From Lachnospiraceae bacterium (GTDB lineage: Bacteria; Bacillota; Clostridia; Lachnospirales; Lachnospiraceae): a stretch of DNA of 9,232 nucleotides. Under the pieces are notes generated by a model. That model was not told where the DNA came from. It saw only the letters and a list, made by a program, of their open reading frames with translations, and did not search any database. The position numbers were made by a program, and so were the translations under genes. The DNA is taken from contig DPJQ01000116.1 of the NCBI GenBank assembly GCA_003542935.1, positions 1 to 9,232 of the forward strand, in the 5' to 3' direction. Positions 7,125-9,232 of this stretch are shown here, piece by piece (the stretch's first letter is position 1; the number at the start of each line of letters is the position of its first letter).

Positions 7125-7540
7125 CGGGCTTTGAAGACCTGGAAAGGTTCCTGGGGAAACTGGAAGAGCCGAGGAAAATGGCAGTAAAAGCGGTGGACGC
7201 CGCCGCGCCGCTGGCAGAAAAAAGGCTGAAAGCGGAGATTACCAAAGCGGCCAACCGGAAGGACGCCCGGGGAAAACCTTACTCCACGGGGGAACTGGCG
7301 GCCTCCGTGGGCCGCACAAAAACGGGCGAGAACGAACTGGGCATATACAGCGTGGTACTCCCTATGGGGACAGACAAAAGAGGCCTCCGCAATGTGGAGA
7401 AACTGGCCTATCTGGAATACGGCGTGAAGTCAAAGGGACAGGCCCCCCATCCCGTCCGCCAGCGGACGGTAAACGCGGTGGAGGCAAAGTGCCAGAGGGT
7501 TATGGAGGAAACGGTTTACAGGGAGGTGGATAAGCTGTGA
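7106..7540 (+). CDS. HK97 gp10-like neck/tail-connector protein
   Basis: The product has 144 residues. It starts with a helix containing TGFEDLERFLGKLEEPRK (7-24) and a long amphipathic helix with AVDAAAPLAEKRLKAEITKA (29-48). A region TGELAASVG (61-69) introduces the beta part, and LAYLEYGVKSKGQAPHP (99-115) corresponds to the conserved E-YG-S...-P-HPFLRP motif of the HK97 gp10 family. The usual phenylalanine-leucine after HP is replaced (HPVRQRTVN), a mild divergence. Gene order, between head closure and tail terminator, matches siphovirus neck modules. The family is thought to act in head-tail joining or tail completion; the precise role is poorly known. The stop codon overlaps the next gene's GTG start. 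Confidence 0.85.
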   Translation: MARAKLTGFEDLERFLGKLEEPRKMAVKAVDAAAPLAEKRLKAEITKAANRKDARGKPYSTGELAASVGRTKTGENELGIYSVVLPMGTDKRGLRNVEKLAYLEYGVKSKGQAPHPVRQRTVNAVEAKCQRVMEETVYREVDKL

Positions 7541-7884
7541 CGGTGAATGAAAAGATCAAAAATGCCCTGGCGGGTTTCGGCATCCCGGTAACCACGGATT
7601 TTTTCGGCGGCGGGGAGGAGGAATACGTTACCTTCAATTATGCCGATGACCGCGCCGTAGCCTTTGCCGATGATGCCCCCCTGCTTGTGGCGGCAGATAT
7701 GCAGATCCACTATTTCCTCCCGGCGGATAAAGACTGCCTGGAGGCGAAACGGGGGATGCGCAAAGCATTGTTTAGGGCCGGTTTCACCTATCCGGAGGTG
7801 ACGGAATTTGTGGAGCCGGACAGTAACGTGAGGCACATCATATTTGAGTGCAGGATTGAAAACGATTATGAATTGGAGGGATAA
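7537..7884 (+). CDS. Probable tail terminator (tail completion) protein
   Basis: The product has 115 residues. Sequence alone gives little family signal: an N-terminal helix (VNEKIKNALAGFGIPV, 3-18), an FFGGGEEEYVTFNY strand pair (22-35), ADMQIHYFLPADKD (53-66), a helix EAKRGMRKALFRAGFTYPEV (69-88) and a final strand RHIIFECRIENDYEL (99-113). This alpha-beta-helix-beta order and the length are those of siphovirus tail terminators, and the position directly before the major tail protein is diagnostic in such operons. It starts with GTG (7537) overlapping the previous TGA; GGGAGGTG at 7521-7528 is 8 bases upstream and supports this start over GTG 7543. The terminator role is inference from position and predicted fold order. 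Confidence 0.7.
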   Translation: MTVNEKIKNALAGFGIPVTTDFFGGGEEEYVTFNYADDRAVAFADDAPLLVAADMQIHYFLPADKDCLEAKRGMRKALFRAGFTYPEVTEFVEPDSNVRHIIFECRIENDYELEG

Positions 7885-7887
7885 AAG

Positions 7888-8508
7888 ATGGCACATATTG
7901 GAATGAAATACCCGGTAGCAGCGCCGTGGAACGAAGACGGGACTTACGGGGAGGGCTTCGTGGTCGGGAAAGCAATCAAGTTTACCGGTACGGCAAACAA
8001 AAATGACACCACACTGCATGCAGACGACGGCATGTCGGAGACAGATAAATCCATCCGGGACTTGGGTGTGTCCCTGAATACCGATGACATTACGCTGAAA
8101 GTACAGGCGGATTTGCTGGGGCACGCCTATACGGCGGCCAGCGAGGCGGCGGAGGGCGCGGAGGCCGTGCCGGAATCCATAGAAATTGGATCGGAAGATT
8201 TGGCGCCGTATGTGGGGACCGGGTTTTATAAACGCCGGCGGAAAAATAACGTAACCTCGTTTACGGTAATCTGGCTGTATAAGGTCCAGTTCAGCGAGCC
8301 GAACGAGGAGGCGGAGACGAAAGCGGAAAATATAAGTTTCCAGACCCCGACGATCGAGGGCACGGCCTACCCGACGGCCATAACGGAAAACGGGGAGGAG
8401 AAAATGAGGATCGGCAAAAAGCTGACTTTCACAAAAGAATCCGATGCCAGGGCCTGGCTGAATAAGATGGCAAATATCGGACAGAAACCGTCCGAGGGAG
8501 GTGCGTAA
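7888..8508 (+). CDS. Major tail protein, phi13 type
   Basis: The product has 206 residues, typical for the phi13 family of major tail proteins that stack as hexamer rings to form the tail tube. Characteristic parts are the start MAHIGMKYPVAAPWNEDGTY (1-20) with GKAIKFTG (27-34), DGMSETDKSIRDLGVSLNTD (47-66), the DDITLKVQADLLGH segment (66-79), VGTGFYKRRRKNNVTSFTVIW (about 109-129) with LYKVQFSEP, and SFQTPTIEGTA (149-159). No extra C-terminal Ig-like domain is present; the protein ends soon after the final helix (SDARAWLNKMANI). GGAGG at 7875-7879 lies 8 bases before ATG 7888. The stop TAA overlaps the chaperone ATG by one base. Confidence 0.93.
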   Translation: MAHIGMKYPVAAPWNEDGTYGEGFVVGKAIKFTGTANKNDTTLHADDGMSETDKSIRDLGVSLNTDDITLKVQADLLGHAYTAASEAAEGAEAVPESIEIGSEDLAPYVGTGFYKRRRKNNVTSFTVIWLYKVQFSEPNEEAETKAENISFQTPTIEGTAYPTAITENGEEKMRIGKKLTFTKESDARAWLNKMANIGQKPSEGGA

Positions 8509-8897
8509 TGAGCGACCTCAGGCCGGAGGGCATAACGGTGGAGCTGGGCGGTAAGGAGTACCGCCTGCTCTTTACCATCAATGTGATTGACGAGATCCAG
8601 TCCAAAATGAATAAAGGGATCTTTGACGCCATGGACTATATAGCAGAGGCGGCGGAAGGGGAGCTGAACTGCGAGACCATCAGGGCTTTCTGCAGCATCG
8701 TGGCAATCCTGTTAAACGGCGGGGAAGAGGGCCCCCTGACGGGGAAGAATGTGGGCCGGTTGGTAACCAAGGATACTTACAGGCCCGTAGCCTGGGCCGT
8801 CATGGCCGCTTTCGGCCTGTCCATGCCGGAGCCGGATGAGGATGAAGATGACGACGGAGAGGACGATGAGGAGGACACGGAGGACCCAAAAGCATAG
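8508..8897 (+). CDS. Tail assembly chaperone gpG (zero-frame product)
   Basis: The product has 129 residues. The N-terminal GITVELGGKEYRLLFTINVID (8-28) is the beta-strand opening typical of Firmicute gpG-like chaperones. A helical body follows with EIQSKMNKGIFDAMDYI (29-45) and CETIRAFCSIVAILLNGGEE (55-74), then YRPVAWAVMAAFGLSM (91-106). Residues 108-126 are almost purely acidic (PDEDEDDDGEDDEEDTED), a flexible linker before the stop. Lambda gpG coats the tape measure protein before tube assembly, and this gene's position after the major tail protein fits the same role. Ribosomes that shift at C CCA AAA (8885-8891) make the longer gpGT instead of stopping at TAG 8895-8897. GGGAGG (8496-8501) lies 6 bases before the start. 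Confidence 0.9.
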   Translation: MSDLRPEGITVELGGKEYRLLFTINVIDEIQSKMNKGIFDAMDYIAEAAEGELNCETIRAFCSIVAILLNGGEEGPLTGKNVGRLVTKDTYRPVAWAVMAAFGLSMPEPDEDEDDDGEDDEEDTEDPKA

Positions 8898-9070
8898 ACC
8901 GGGCGGTGAACGTCGCCCGGATCCTTTATGCCGGGGCCAAAGTCCTGAACTATCCGGAAAAAGAAGTGTTCCGGATGACTCTGCGGAAATTCCATCTCCT
9001 GTACGATGAACACCTGGAAATGTCCGGCCTGAAGAAAAAAGAGGAGCTGGATCTGGACAGTATATTTTGA
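8508..9070 (+). CDS. Tail assembly chaperone gpGT, made by -1 ribosomal frameshift
   Basis: The fusion joins 8508..8891 (128 codons) to 8891..9070 (59 residues plus stop), giving 187 residues. The added T part reads SIDRAVNVARILYAGAKVLN, then YPEKEVFRMTLRKFHLLYDE and a lysine/glutamate-rich end LKKKEELDLDSIF. This pattern, a helix followed by an E/V-F-x-M-T-x-x-K-F motif, is what Firmicute T domains show; in lambda, gpT recruits major tail subunits to the gpG-coated tape measure. The T frame has no start codon with a ribosome binding site. It is closed upstream by TGA at 8867-8869, so it can be entered only between 8870 and 8894, exactly where the slippery heptamer lies. The frameshift is predicted from sequence, not measured. 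Confidence 0.88.
8868..8920 (+). promoter_or_regulatory. -1 programmed frameshift element (SD-like run, slippery C CCA AAA, hairpin)
   Basis: There are three parts in order. GAGGAGG (8868-8874) is an internal anti-SD-pairing sequence ending 10 bases before the shift site. The heptamer C CCA AAA (8885-8891) is in register with zero-frame codons CCA AAA, allowing re-pairing on CCC AAA. After a 7-base spacer, a hairpin has 7 GC pairs, CCGGGCG (8899-8905) with CGCCCGG (8914-8920), and an 8-base loop. The zero-frame stop TAG (8895-8897) falls in the spacer. This is the X XXY YYZ arrangement known from phage GT genes and dnaX. Confidence 0.88.
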
Positions 9071-9081
9071 AAACAAATAAG

Positions 9082-9109
9082 AGCCCCGATTTCATGTGAA
9101 ACCGGGGCT
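9082..9109 (-). terminator. Rho-independent terminator for the minus-strand hicB operon
   Basis: AGCCCCG (9082-9088) pairs with CGGGGCT (9103-9109). After one A-C mismatch the stem continues TTTC/GAAA around an ATGT loop. Read on the minus strand, the hairpin begins 12 bases after the hicB stop and is followed by CTTATTTGTTTTC, a U-rich run. On the + strand the hairpin is followed by GCGGGTTAAAT, with no U-tract. It therefore looks like a minus-strand terminator, possibly leaky for late + strand transcripts. Confidence 0.72.
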
Positions 9110-9121
9110 GCGGGTTAAATA

Positions 9122-9232
9122 CTATGCTTGTATTTTAGAGAGAAGAGCTTCTTGTAATACTTGTGAAAAGTTTATCCCCATAGAAATGGCACGGTCATTC
9201 AGCCATGACGGTATGGTTAAAGTCTTTTTTAC
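9122..9232 (-). CDS. hicB: HicB-family antitoxin, C-terminal part (5' partial)
   Basis: Reading the minus strand from base 9232 to the TAG at 9122-9124 gives 36 residues; the N-terminus lies beyond the right edge. KKTLTIPSWLNDRA (2-15) followed by GINFSQVLQEALLSKI (19-34) is the ribbon-helix-helix DNA-binding tail that ends HicB antitoxins: the TLTIP strand, the WLND helix and the NFSQVLQEAL helix. HicB neutralises the HicA mRNA interferase and represses the operon. In most such operons hicA precedes hicB, so hicA would lie further right, also on the minus strand. GC content of the visible part is about 37% (41 of 111 by hand), clearly below the head genes, and it opposes the late operon, so it looks like a separately acquired cargo gene. 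A solitary antitoxin remnant is also possible. Confidence 0.8.
   Translation of the reverse strand, partial: VKKTLTIPSWLNDRAISMGINFSQVLQEALLSKIQA

Noticed and set aside
9082..9109. Hairpin as a + strand terminator ending the late operon at gpGT
   Set aside because: No U-tract follows on the + strand, and the tape measure and later tail genes should still lie downstream in the same operon.
1..9232. CRISPR arrays, tRNA or rRNA genes, insertion sequences, attachment sites
   Set aside because: I saw no spaced repeats, no cloverleaf with conserved tRNA bases, no transposase frame with terminal repeats and no integrase-linked direct repeats.

Overview
The window is the head and head-tail connector module of an HK97-type tailed phage with a long tail (siphovirus-like). 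It is most likely a prophage of a Gram-positive Firmicute, and I would guess a gut Clostridia/Lachnospiraceae host. The reasons are strong purine-rich Shine-Dalgarno sequences before most genes, tightly packed same-strand genes, a phi13-type major tail protein, and moderately high GC (58% in one 60-base line of the protease gene that I counted by hand). The host assignment is inference; the phage module is directly readable. No integrase, repressor or lysis gene lies in the window, so prophage versus free phage is not settled, although a toxin-antitoxin type gene at the right edge favours a lysogen.

Layout on the + strand. Bases 2-133 are the end of a small sigma-region-4-like helix-turn-helix protein. 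Bases 134-278 are non-coding and hold a very strong 18-bp hairpin (218-258). Then come an HNH nuclease lacking the usual cysteine pairs (279-704), an 89-base gap that is a candidate cos region, the small terminase (803-1285), the large terminase (1282-3030), the portal (3032-4372), a ClpP-type head maturation protease (4369-5268), the major capsid protein with its own scaffolding delta domain (5296-6498), a gp6-like head-tail connector (6515-6784), a head closure protein (6774-7124), an HK97 gp10-like protein (7106-7540), a tail-terminator candidate (7537-7884), the major tail protein (7888-8508), and the tail assembly chaperone pair gpG/gpGT (8508-9070). Most neighbours overlap by a few bases or abut, which suggests one translationally coupled late operon.

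How the genes work together. The terminase pair, probably helped by the HNH nuclease, cuts concatemeric DNA and pumps it through the portal into a prohead. The prohead is built from the capsid protein and matured by the protease. The connector, closure and gp10-like proteins make the neck, and the terminator protein caps a tube of major tail protein. gpG and the frameshifted gpGT chaperone the tape measure protein, whose gene should lie beyond the right edge.

The most informative details are three. A nearly textbook -1 programmed frameshift element sits at 8868-8920: an SD-like purine run, a C CCA AAA slippery heptamer, a 7-base spacer and a GC-only hairpin. A HicB-family antitoxin gene starts outside the window and runs on the minus strand (9122-9232), with a minus-strand terminator between it and gpGT. 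The HNH nuclease keeps its catalytic residues but has lost the structural CxxC pairs. I see no clearly new biological system; the rest is a canonical head module.
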